The notes under the pieces were generated by a model. It ran no database searches and had not been told where the DNA came from. It worked only from the letters and a program-made list of their open reading frames with translations. The position numbers and the translations under genes were made by a program. From Zhengitettix transpicula (taxonomy: Eukaryota > Arthropoda > Insecta > Orthoptera > Tetrigidae), in NCBI GenBank assembly GCA_037074705.1, contig CM073595.1, positions 72,216,139-72,280,138 on the forward strand: DNA of 64,000 bases, written 5' to 3'. Shown here one piece after another: positions 51,201 to 62,335 of this stretch (position 1 is the stretch's first letter; every line of letters begins with the position of its first letter).

Positions 51201-53671
51201 GCGATGTGGCAACGCTTGCCTTATTCTCTGCTCTCATTTTCTGACAGACTAAGCGGCTCCTATTTGAAACAGATTATAGTATTGTGTGGGTAGTTTGAAG
51301 TTTGTTTTATCGATAAAGAGTTTATTTTCAAGTGGTAATTGTGAGAATAATAACAATAAAACTTGATACTGGAACAATCGGTTAAAAGTAACGTATGAAA
51401 GGCAGAACATTGATCCTTAACGTGAACTATCAATAGTAAACACAGTAGACAAATTTCTGAGCCAAAAGCTAACACTGACTTTAAGAACCGTCCGCAATGT
51501 TTCAATTCCGATATGAATAACAGCACCTATGTAGTAGTATATATAGCTGATAGTTTCAAAGGTGCTCCATGATGAAATTTTATATAGCATTCTCACTTCT
51601 TAAATAGCACTTTTCAAGATCTTTTCTGGCACTAGTATATTCGAGGAATTATTGTCAATACATATGAAAGTAAGGAAAGGAGAGTGATATCAGGTGTCAT
51701 ATGGTGAAATTTGATTTTTTTGGTAAAATACATGCTATTTTCAAGGGAAATGTGGGATGTATCCCTTCACAGTGTGATAAGGGTACTGATCCCGAATATC
51801 GAAGTATTGCATCGGCGTGCGGAACACGTACGAACGACTTTTTCATGCGCTTGTCATTGTCGATGTTCCTTTCTTATCTGGCCATGATGGAATCCGGCTC
51901 TTTGACAGCTTTAAGACATAGGAGGATGCGCGGAATCTGGCAGCACCGTTGCTTTCTTATGGTAGCCATCTACATCCTACAATAAGGTAGTAAGTCACAA
52001 ACTCAAGTCAGCTACACTCATTTCCTTGGCCTCCATCATTAGCTTCTCCCTTTCATGCCTTTACTACATCGTACTAAATTGAACCCAACGTGACATTAAA
52101 TCTGTAAGCTAAATTTTGGTTGATAATTTTCTTTTCTCCGTATTAGTCACCGCCGCTTGCTGATTATCTGGGCTACGAATTTACCACTGAACCTTTTCTG
52201 AACATCAGAAAACCGTTAATAAAATGTTTAATAATAATTAATGAATTTGGAAATACCCTGTATACGAGACGGATAGATGTGTTTAATTTGCCACTATTTT
52301 ACTTAATAGTTTGTCTTTCCTTTGAACCCTTATCGTCGTCCTTTCTAGTAAAAAAAGGTATTTTATGTTACCAGTTTCAGTAAACACCATTCTGCATTTA
52401 CAGGTATATATTTTTATGTATTTTGGCATGGACACATCGTCAACTAAGTGACTAACTGATAAATATGGCCATGGCAAGAAACGTGTGATTTTCGGTTTCT
52501 GTTGACTCCGCTTGAATGCTGCGTTCACGCGAGATTCCTCTCTCCTGATTATGGAAATGAGGAGTTGACACGCCAGGTATCACGGCCAGGCCGATTCTTC
52601 GCGTTTGGTATTTTCATATAATATGAATATGAATATAACTTTGTGAATGTTTGGGGATTATATTTCACTTCCCTGGACTTCTCCGTCAGATGGCATCTTT
52701 ATCAGTTACAACGGTCCCTAACTCTCCGTCACTGGAATGGTCCTTCGGTTTCAGATCCTACCTGTCCGACCATAAAAGCGAATTATTTGAATCAAATGTA
52801 GACTCATTTGCAGAATCAAGTCGTAAAACTCCGCATGAGTTATAGTCGTTTTACGTAGGTCTGTACTGGGATTTTCGCTGACACCGGCGTAAGGTTTCTT
52901 TCTTTATAACCGGAGACTATTACTTTACGCTAAATGACAAAACAAAGGCACGGGGATCATTATATGAGGGTGGTTTGCAATTGTCCGCGCATCATATCAC
53001 AAGATTGATTTAGTAGCATCCCTTGGTGAGTCACAAACCTCACGTTCCAGACGCCGAAACAAGGCGGTACTTCACGTGTGTGGTTAATGCAATTTTACTC
53101 TGCTTGTTAATTATAAATATTTAATAAAATTAAATCAATGGCTTAAACGTGAACAAAATAGAGTAAAGAAATTCACTGGAGTTTATTGCGAAAACTTGAA
53201 GAGAACTATCCTACACCTACACTCTGGTCATCCTCCGAGAGAGCAACTTTGCCGCCAGGGACGTACCAGTCGTCCCGGGATCCGAAAACAATTTATAAAT
53301 ATCCTTACTCACTATTAACAGCTCTCGGTTTCAAATTCCATTATTTTCCAATGCAGAAAGAGGTATATAAATATTTTAAAATGATGAATAGTAGGATATT
53401 CAAAATTATGTGGCCCGCAAGAGGAAAAGATCAAAATCTCATCAGGATAAAAACTTAATTAAAGTTGAAATACTGAAAATTATACAGATTTTCATAAATA
53501 ATTTATTTTGTTTTTCTGCAAATTGTCAGCTCTTTATACTGAAATATTAGTCATACATTTTATTTTCACGTCTGTTTTTAACAATGAATATCCTTAACGG
53601 CCATTAACAGACGATTTTTATAATTTAAAATAATTATTAATCATAAAATCTTTAATTAACAACACAAAAAC
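48274..53671. other. Noncoding; GC-richer blocks 48860-49130, 51030-51260, 52500-52850
   Basis: The first block has AGGTGACAG and ATTAATTAG motifs. None has a recognisable protein. The rest is AT-rich with nothing identified. Confidence 0.45.
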
Positions 53672-53700
53672 GTTTCTGTACATATTTGTAAAATCTTCAG
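53672..53700 (-). ncRNA. Hammerhead-like core in a small repeat family
   Basis: Minus strand: CTGAAGA, a TACA/TGTA stem with loop AATA, then GAAAC and GTTTTTGTG. About 70 bp including downstream GTTAATTAAAGATTTTATGA aligns with 27457-27525. It lies 200 bp from the 53904-54230 palindrome. Confidence 0.5.
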
Positions 53701-53947
53701 GCTGTGTGAGTGGAAGAAAGGTTTGTTTTGATGTTTTCAACGTTTGTTCAGTCTGATTTTATTTTCATGTTAAAGATCGTTAAATATATCTTCTTGGTCA
53801 CAGTGTAATTAATCTCTAATTGAAATGTTGATACATTGTGACATATTGATACATTATGACTGCTAATATCGTCTTCTAATGTAACAATTTATATGTTTAA
53901 TAAATTTTTCACGGCTACGCACCATGTTCAGATTTCTCGAAGTTGAT

Positions 53948-53967
53948 GTTTCTGGCGTTGTCTTCAG
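53948..53967 (-). ncRNA. Degenerate hammerhead-like core, left arm
   Basis: Reads CTGAAGA, eight bases, GAAAC. Both conserved boxes are exact but the stem between them is too short to pair, as if the helix II hairpin had been deleted. Compare the right arm, where the hairpin is kept and the second box is mutated. Confidence 0.4.
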
Positions 53968-53997
53968 ACTGTGTGGCGCTGCGTGACGTGGGCTAGG

Positions 53998-54030
53998 TAT
54001 ATATAGTCGGACATGCTGCGACCTGATTGG
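53998..54030 (-). promoter_or_regulatory. CCAAT plus TATA, left arm of palindrome
   Basis: Mirror image of the right-arm promoter: CCAAT read on the minus strand at 54030-54026 and TATATATA at 54005-53998, followed 31 bp later by CTGAAGA at 53967-53961. Confidence 0.45.
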
Positions 54031-54097
54031 CTGACAACAGCGTCAAGGGCACATGTTTTTCCATGTCGCATAGTAAATGTCAGGCGATCCTCAACGG

Positions 54098-54130
54098 CCA
54101 ATCAGGTCGCAGCATTTCCGACTATATATA
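54098..54130 (+). promoter_or_regulatory. CCAAT plus TATA, right arm of palindrome
   Basis: CCAAT at 54098-54102 and TATATATA at 54123-54130 lie 31 bp before CTGAAG at 54161. Spacing fits a polymerase II core promoter with a start near or just inside the hammerhead-like motif. Sequence-only prediction. Confidence 0.45.
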
Positions 54131-54160
54131 CCTAGCCCACGTCACGCAGCGCCACACAGG

Positions 54161-54195
54161 CTGAAGTCAGCCGTGGAGAATGGCCACAGATACGT
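54161..54195 (+). ncRNA. Degenerate hammerhead-like core, right arm
   Basis: Reads CTGAAGT, a hairpin with GTGG/CCAC stem, then GATAC in place of GAAAC. Both boxes carry one substitution, so it is probably inactive. Confidence 0.38.
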
Positions 54196-54751
54196 CAACA
54201 TTCAGAACCTGGTGCGTAGCCGTGAAAAATTAATTAATAATTAAAATCGGGAAAGCTGTCTTTCTTATTAAAATTATTTCCGTTGTGAGAGTCTGTGCGT
54301 TATTTAGGAAGTTAAATTTATCAGTTATTTTATTTAAGATGCATATCTTAAAAATGAGAACAAGAAATGCACGTGAATATTGGGAACTGGGTAAAATTTG
54401 CTTTAGACACCTACTTTTTTTTCTTCATATTATAGAAAGCCATTTAATTGTGTTTATCGGACTTTATATGAAAACTTATGGAACGAATAAAAAAAATGAT
54501 TGACTATAATTTTACATTTGTAATTTTAGTAAGTATAGTAATTATTGATTTAAAAAAATAATTACGGAATACGAAGAAGATGAATATGGGGACACCAACA
54601 TCATTTCGCTTAAAAAAAATGGATTTGCAGAAAAATAGATAAAATTAAACAAATAGTTTTTTATTTAAATAAAAATTAAATATTTAATTTTGAAAATTAC
54701 TAAATTAAGTACCACATTATTAATTTAATTTAGTGAATTTTCAAACAATGC

Positions 54752-54867
54752 AACCTGGCCGATATCACATTTAGGGATAGAGGTCGAGTTGCGTTACATA
54801 AAAATAACGAAAAAATCCGGGGATTATGGATAAATGACATCTCGGGCAACGCCGGGCACCCGGCTAG
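54752..54867 (+). mobile_element. Helitron 3'-end fragment with intact terminal hairpin (copy B)
   Basis: Shares GTTACATAAAAATAACG and the 3' end of the family. It ends with a perfect 6-bp stem GCCGGG-CA-CCCGGC (54851-54864) leading straight into CTAG at 54864-54867, followed by T. This is the best preserved 3' terminus in the window. The 5' half is absent. Confidence 0.78.
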
Positions 54868-57800
54868 TTTAAAATAAAGTACATGTGTTCATTTCATTAT
54901 GAATCTAAGCCTCCTAGATGATGGACTTCCATCTATTTCTATATTGATCCTCTATCCACCTTGATTTTATTTTAAGTGTTCCTTCAAAGATCCATCTATT
55001 TCTACTACTACCTTCTGGCAGTGTCCATTTAGTTAAAAATATATCAATTTTCAGAAGCGTAGAAAATAGTAACTTATTTTCTTAATATCTCAGTCCAGAT
55101 GGTTTACGATACATTTGAATTTCTTCTACTGATCTCTTCAGTAGTGGACCTAAAGTTGAGATTACTACATTTATTCAATTAATCTAATAGTGAAGTGATT
55201 TCAAGCAACGGATGAACATAATATTACAATAAATTATTTAAATCATTGCCCTTCAAGTTCCACCTAATGATATAAAGACTCAGTCCCCTATTTAGCAATT
55301 GTATACTGGTAGACTACCTTTGAAGAAATGTTCAAAGTAAGTATCAGGGAAACTTCTTCCCCACCCGGTTTTGACAACAGAAATCTACAAAATCCTACAA
55401 ATATTTCAAATTCATTCCGAATTCATAAAGAGATTTTTTTTGTCTCTTCTAACCACAACAGGTGGTACTGGTAAAAGAATACTATGAATGAAGAAACACA
55501 CATTCCGTTTCCTAAATGGAAAATTATCGGTTATAATTACTTGCCTTGTTATGAGTGTTTCAATTTTTATTAATGATCTCCCTGCCCAATACGTTATCAA
55601 ATTAATTCGTATGTACATGTTTATAAAATATATTTTATAATATGATTATTACAATTAAATCGAGTTCGTTTCAACATTAATGGACAGTCTAAATTATGGA
55701 GTCTGGGAAGTTTGATATTTTTGGACTGGTAAGTAGCTGCACAAGTGAGTGAAAAATTCAATATTTCTAACTACAGCCATGAGGAATACCTTTAATGTCC
55801 TAATTAATAATAGGTGTGATTGAAAAAGCAAATAATATAATTTATATAAAAAGGACTGACCATTTCAATTGAACAATGTAACTCGAATATTTCTTCGATG
55901 AAGATAAACATTTACGGCGGTTCATGACGTTAATATCTTCTAGACACAATACAGAAAATATGAGATTACGAATATTCATAGCAGCGTTCTAACTTTAGTA
56001 AACACGCTAATGGAAACTAAAACTGAAATTGTGGAAGGAAACTGTTGTTGTGATTAGGTAATCAAAAGTTAAGTTTAATTCGACTAGGTGGATTTGGACA
56101 TGAAAACACGCATGTGGACTCAAAATAAACTTCTCCTTGCATATATTTATTGAAAATTTAATAATTATTTTCGTTGTTTAATTTGTAAATTAAAAACTTG
56201 TTAAACAAGTATTGATTTGCAGACAGATCATCCAGCGGTCCTGCCATTTTCCGAAACCTTTAAAAGTAGGAATTTTGGAACGATGTTAATCACGGACGTC
56301 GAGGTCAGAGGAATATCTTCTCTTCGCTCAAATTTCACTGGAATTTTAGATTTAGGGAATAACGAAATATGACATGGTCACGACTTTGATATCACCAAGC
56401 TGTTGGTGCATTATGCTCAAGTAGTTCCGTCCTTTCACAATTTATCGGGTAACTTTTTTAATACATAAACTTAATGTCAATCAGAATGTTTAATGCATTC
56501 TTTAAGCTAATTTGTTGGCAAGTGATGGGTATCTTAGCAGTTCCATGTGTCCTGATGAGGATTGCATCTAGCGATGCACAATTATCTTCAACTAGGTCCA
56601 TTGACCTTCTTCTATTGTCTCTTGGCCTTATCAGTTCTTCTAGCAGTGGGATTGGATGGTCATCTATTTTGCCCTGGTGTTTAGATCCAATTTCTTCAAG
56701 AAAGGTTTAGTATATTCTCACGGAATGTAATTCATTCAAATAATCTCTGCACTGGAGTGGTTTCATGTGCCGAGTGATGTTTAATTAATATTACACCATT
56801 TAACGGAAGAGTTTGTTCATTTATGGCGAAATGTTGGAGACCTGCAGCCAATTAAGCGATTGCTAATATAAGGCGTATACTTACTGAGTAGCCCGTCGCC
56901 ATGAGTGTGAAGAAACACATGCTAATAAGGAGTAGGGAATAAAAGAGGATGCGGTCCCTGACAGTGAAACATCACCACTTGTCAAACTGAGTGGCGTCGC
57001 TCCACCGCCTCAGTGATGCGCGAGAGGAGAGGCGTGACAAGTCCGCGGTAAGCGATGGAGCAGCTTACCGGCAATTGGATAGTCAGGCGTTTACTGCGTC
57101 CACCAAAAACTGATAGGCCAAGGAGTAAATATAAATCGTCGTATATTATTCAGATGAACAATGTACGTAGGAATTTGGTGGCCGACATTGATCGTGAACT
57201 TGACAAATGGTAACCGCCTTTTCCGTGTACGCTGAGCAGTGACAAGTAGACACGCTCCACGCATTACCATACATACTTTCACCCCGCTCCGATACAACAG
57301 TCTCCTGCTTCGACCAAGAACTACAGCGTACATCAACGTCGCACAGGCATCCGCACTAATTTGGTATTCTCTTAAACATAACATTATTTATATTTAATTT
57401 TTATACTTGACGTACCTCCATTAAAATAGCTTTCAATAACAATAATTACAGAAATCTGAAATATGCAAAGAATAAGATATATTTAACGACCATTAAAATA
57501 CGTTTTATTAATTAAAAATTATTTATCTCAAAATTTTATTGATATTCAATATATATATCAGGTGTGCTCTAAAAATATACTGAAACAGCGTTTAATAATT
57601 TGTAATAATTATTGTAAACTAAATAAGTGCAACAAGTAGTAGTTAATGACCTTGCAGTTGATTCGACTCAAAATTAATTTAATTTTTTTTAACAAAAAAA
57701 TATAATAAAGGTATACAAAAGAGGAGACCAAATAGAATAGTCATAAAAGTTTTGACTTAATTTTGACATTAATGAAAGGAAAATTCGATTCAATGTGTAA

Positions 57801-59454
57801 CATTCCGACAATAAACTCTCATAATATTTGATTTCAGAATATAATATTCTTACATTATTCCACTCAAACCTGGGGATAATTGACATATTTACTCAGAACT
57901 GAATTTTTGGGTTAAGGTTGTTTTAAATTAGAAATCTGTTCGTTAAGGCCCTTTTTGTTTGTCCTACGTAACAAACGTTGCAGTATTTACAGGAAAACAA
58001 TCTCGGCAACTTTATGACTATTCTCAAATAATCGGTTTGGTCCCCTCTTTTTTATCTTTATTATACGTTTTATTTTAAAAAATTGAATTACTGATATAAC
58101 CCTTTTTCAGTTTTTTTTATAAACCGGTGTACTGCTTCAAAGAATTTTATCATCCTTCCATTCATCAAGAATTTTCATTTTAAATTAATTGAATTATTTA
58201 AATCGCATGATGCACTAGTCAAGGTTACTGTAAAATTATTTAGGGCATCAGATATTTCGGCTTAGTGAACCTGGAGATATATGGAGACGGAGCTTATCAA
58301 ATTGAAGCAGGTCAGTATTGAGTATACTATGGCTAATTCCGTCTCGACTACGATGCAAAAAACTGTGCTTAGGTGTGAGCAATATTATTTCCGATAGATT
58401 CGTAAGTTGTAAGAGAAGCCAGTCCGCGAACCGGCCCAGTGATGTGAAAGCTACCGTCGATCATATCTATGTAGCATTTCCATTTTAATTACATGATGCA
58501 CGCATAAAGTTTTATGTGCGTAAAGGGGGGAAAACTTATCTGATCTATATTACAAGGACCCCAAAACTTCTTGTACACCAAATAAACACATCATTTCGTT
58601 TTGTGTTAGTCTCGTTATATCTCCCTGGGGGCATGTCCCAGGTTATTAACAACCCACGCCCGATTTATGCAATGAGGCATTTTTATTTTCCTATCCATCT
58701 CGCGTATAAATACGCATTTTTCGCATTGTACACTTGCCACTTTCAGTCCATTGGACCTGGATTAATTATTTTTCATGTCAACGGTGTGGAATGAATCTAA
58801 CAAGTTACTCGTCAGACCCGAAATCGTAATAATATCAGAAGTAAACATAAAAACTTCTAATTCATGAAATTATATCATTATGAAAACGCCGATATAGACT
58901 TTAATTTAGGGCGACAACTTTCAGGAATTTGGGATATAATGTTAGATTCAAAAGTTGGATTGCAGAACTTTTGAGAAATTACTTCACTCCAACAATTACT
59001 TTTTCAGAAATTATTATCTAACTTTCAAAAATATATATTAAATTTTGGTTTTAGAAACATTTTATATAGGACTGATTACTTTATTTAATTTACTATAATT
59101 ATTTTACTCCTGGTTCAACAGTCGTAATTTAATTCGATGTACTAAAGTTCTCAAAAGTATTTTTTCAAAATTAAGCAATTCAAATAATTTTTTCGAATAA
59201 ATTTAACAGAAATTATAGATGAAAAACTTAAATTAATATACACACTCTACAGTTAAAATAACTAAATCTCATATCTAAAATTTAATTTATGGCTAAAGTT
59301 CAGATAATAAGATGTTAAATTATCCTTTTATACAGACCTAAATGTTGCTATAATTTTGTAAGGAATTACTTCATAGTTTCTACTTTTCATTATACTAAAT
59401 TATGCTTACCATAATTTTGGTATGTATTTGAACGTCATCTATAACATAAATATA
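54868..59454. other. Noncoding, with a GC-richer block 56880-57350
   Basis: A plus-strand TGGTGKR-like Walker A motif near 55460-55480 could be a helicase relic (see findings). No other recognised feature. Confidence 0.4.
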
Positions 59455-59875
59455 TCTCTAATATATAAAATACACTATTTTGCATATGTGTGTATGTTCC
59501 GCGTACAAATCTACATCCGTGGAGAAAATTTGACAAATTTCGTACAAATGTTCCTTTTGTACCGGAAACATACACTGTGTGGGTAAAACACGTGTACCTC
59601 TCCCAAGAGGCTAGGGTGGAAAATTTCAAATCTGCTCGAATGACCGATATTTGAGTCCGATAAATAATTTTTGAGGTCAATGAAATTGATTAGTGTTTAT
59701 CTCCATGGTGTTTGAGTATAGTTTCAACCCCTTCCGGTAATGGAGGGGAGCACCTTAAGGGATGAGGTGGAGGGCATTACATGAAAATAACGCGAAAAGA
59801 ACCGAGATTGGAGTCGAATCCGGATGTCGCTGAGTTTGATTAAGTCAACCCACACAACGCCGGGCACCCAGGTAG
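59455..59875 (+). mobile_element. Small non-autonomous Helitron, full length (copy A)
   Basis: Starts A|TCTCTAATATATAAAAT, matching the 5' end of the 40759-41171 copy. It contains the shared body (ATCTACATCCGTGGAG, ACCGGAAACA, CCGATATTTGAG, GGAGTCGAATCCGGATGTCG) and ends GCCGGGCACCCAGGTAG|T. The terminal CTAG has mutated to GTAG. No ORF of note. Confidence 0.8.
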
Positions 59876-61503
59876 TATATGATAAATTAATGAAATTAAA
59901 ATAAATATTTCATGTATATATATAAATAATTATTTCATATTTATATACATCTATATAAACAATAACAATTTAATTATTGTAATTTTGAATAACTTGAGTC
60001 CTTATTATACAATATTTTTTATTTCTCAGAATTGAGCTACGCTTTCTACAGATAAAATATATAAAATAAATATTTCAAATATAAAATATAAAAAGCATTA
60101 AAACAGTAATAATAAACGGCGCAAAGCACACAATTATATAATCAACTAAATTTAACATTAATAAAAACAATAAGAACACTGACATCTCACTAGAATTTAA
60201 TATCAAATAATCCAAAAATTATAATAATAAATCAACATTAAAGTTAAGAACATCCTCTCACTTTTCCTATGAATAATATATAATTATTGTTAGTTTAGAG
60301 GAAACACACGACTCATATCTATGAAAAGATACTTTTTTGTTTAACAATAATCGTAATGTTAATTAGAGCAGTTTCTAGTAATCGAGTTGAGGGTTCCTTG
60401 CATAGTAAATAAGGATTTTTTAAAAAGAAATTGAATGAAATATTCTGATTATATTTCATGTTTTATTTCCACAGAGATTCATTAGTTGTGTTTTATATTA
60501 TTTCTCTACATTATTTCTTTTATGATAAAGCCGACTCTCGTCAAAAGTTAGTTTCTTAGTTGTTTGGGGCGACATCCCCATTTAGAAACAAATCGCTATT
60601 TGGCGCCAAAAGACATCCTTTATCTGAAACATCAGACGACCAAAAGACTATTCTAGCATAAATACAATATTTATAACATTAGCTCTCGAAACATTCGTTA
60701 TTGTTAACTCAGATCGTGCGAAAGCCTGAAGAAGCCGTCACTGGTTTTTAGCTTTCCTTCTGTGCAGAATTTTTCTGAAATTGTGTCAACAAGGAAACAA
60801 TCTCAGCATTGCAACCATTTATCATAAAATAGGTGTAAACCTGTAGTATGTAGGCTACTTAGCCTCGCAGTCGCCCGGGGTTGCATCTTCCTCCGACATC
60901 GGGAGTCACGCGAAGAAATGAGCCGGACTTTTCAAAGAAGGAATATTTATGGAGCTGTTTGAGTGTAGCAACGGAGAATATTGGGTATAGGTGCCAAGGG
61001 TGTAAAATGAGCAACGAAAGAATTCCAGTTTGCGTGGAGTGATTTAAGGACCAGTAAAATCGGCAGACAGTGCAGCACTCAGATGCCGATAGCGATCTGC
61101 AAGCAGCCGCAGTTGTCTGTTTTCTGCACTCTAGTTGATTTGCAGGTTGAAACCTTGCCCGTTTTGTTGAGACAAAAATTATCATGCAGTTTGTTCACGA
61201 ATCTGTAAACATTGGCGAGATGTTTAAATCATATTCTAGATTCACGTTCATCAAAGCGAATTTCCCATTGTTCCTTGCCCTTCTGTACACAGTGTTTCGT
61301 TTCTTCAATATGATAAGACATAGATTACAGTTTCAACAAACTGTAATATTATAAGGTTCATCGTGATACAATAAAAAGATCTCTGTTTATTTTTCATTAA
61401 TTTGGTAAAATGAATTCGGGGTTACGACATATCCTTCGTATTCAAATCATATTTTAACGAACTATATTAGTCTGTAAATGTACAAGATTATTAAAATTAT
61501 TTT
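59876..61503. other. Unannotated AT-rich DNA
   Basis: A 108-codon minus-strand frame (60859-61185) has no family resemblance. Nothing else recognised. Confidence 0.55.
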
Positions 61504-61803
61504 CAATAAAATATAATAAATAAAATAGACTGTTTGTATGTGTGTGTGTGTGAATGTTCTGCATACAAATCTACACTTGTGGAACAAATATGACCAAATT
61601 TCGTACACGTGTTCCTTTGGAGTCGGCAACAAACACTCTGGAGGTAAGACACGTCTACGACCCCCAGGGACGGGGGTGGGCAGGAGTGAGATTTGATACT
61701 TGCTGAAATGGACGGTATATGCCTCGGATAAATTCTTTTCGGGGTCAATAAGGTTGATAGTGATTCTCCCGATATTTTTTTGTGTATAATTTACACCCCT
61801 TTC
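61504..61803 (+). mobile_element. Small non-autonomous Helitron, 3' half missing (copy C)
   Basis: Carries the family 5' and middle blocks: CATACAAATCTACACTTGTG, ACACGTGTTCCTTTGGAG, GTAAGACACGTCTACGACC and a GGGGTCAATAAGGTTGATAG block. Similarity ends exactly where dispersed repeat R2 begins (about 61804). A GT microsatellite lies in its 5' part (61539-61552). Confidence 0.72.
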
Positions 61804-62193
61804 ACCAGCTGATGACGTCAGTTAAATCTAGTCGGAAGCTAACAGCCCAAACGGATCTACTGAACTTAACTCCTAAGGCAAGATTACTATAATATCAGGG
61901 TATCCTTGAAAAAGTATTGTTTGTTTTTAAGCGTTGTGAACACACTAATTTCGAAGGATTCTTGTATACCTTGAGAGGAAAAGAGTATATTGTTCTGTTA
62001 TATAAAATAAGCTTAAATATGCATAATATTGTGTTTTCTAATAAATTTATCGGGTATCAATTCATCTGAAGATGTAAATAAATAAAAAATGTTTTAAAAT
62101 TGATTTTGTTGGAAAGATTCGAATTGATATTATTTTTAAAGGAAATTAGTTGAAACTGATTTTATAGTAAATTGTTTTACGGGCAGTAATGTG
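61804..62193 (+). repeat. Dispersed repeat R2, copy 2
   Basis: Second copy of the repeat at 3050-3432, with several indels. Its first base follows the broken edge of Helitron copy C, so R2 either inserted into that Helitron or replaced its 3' half. Confidence 0.75.
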
Positions 62194-62265
62194 CCCTATT
62201 TTTGGGACTTAAGACATCGTCATAACAATTTAATCCCATTTAAAAACATTTAAGTTTTTTTAAAA

Positions 62266-62335
62266 CTTTAGTAGCTGAGAATCTCACACGCTAATCGAGT
62301 TGGAAAGTCCTCGGACTCAAAGCTTCAATTCAGTT
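62266..62335 (+). repeat. Weak tRNA-like sequence
   Basis: TAGCTGAGAATCTCA resembles an A box, then ACGCTAATCGAGTTGG, a GAGT/ACTC arm, and AGCTTCAATTC resembling a B box. No acceptor stem. Could be a tRNA-derived repeat remnant next to R2, or chance. Confidence 0.25.

Larger units (their letters stand above)
53904..54230. mobile_element. Palindromic element with outward-facing promoter/hammerhead-like modules
   Basis: Both ends carry the same 21-bp terminus, ATTTTTCACGGCTACGCACC plus A, in inverted orientation (53904 on; ending 54230). Inside, a block of about 65 bp is repeated almost perfectly in inverted orientation, from TGTGTGGCGCTGCGTGACGT through the TATATATA stretch to CTGCGACCTGATTGGC. 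Each arm reads outward as CCAAT (54098-54102 plus; 54030-54026 minus), TATATATA (54123-54130; 54005-53998), then 30-40 bp later CTGAAG followed by a GAAAC-like motif. No ORF. It resembles two ribozyme-bearing terminal repeats joined head to head; the Penelope-like assignment is inference. Confidence 0.75.

Noticed and set aside
56474..56710. 78-codon plus frame and its minus-strand complement as transposase remnant
   Set aside because: Some charged, protein-like character on the minus strand but no catalytic motif I could name.
60724..60745. CTGAAGA as a further hammerhead-like core
   Set aside because: No GAAA box at the right distance and no stem.
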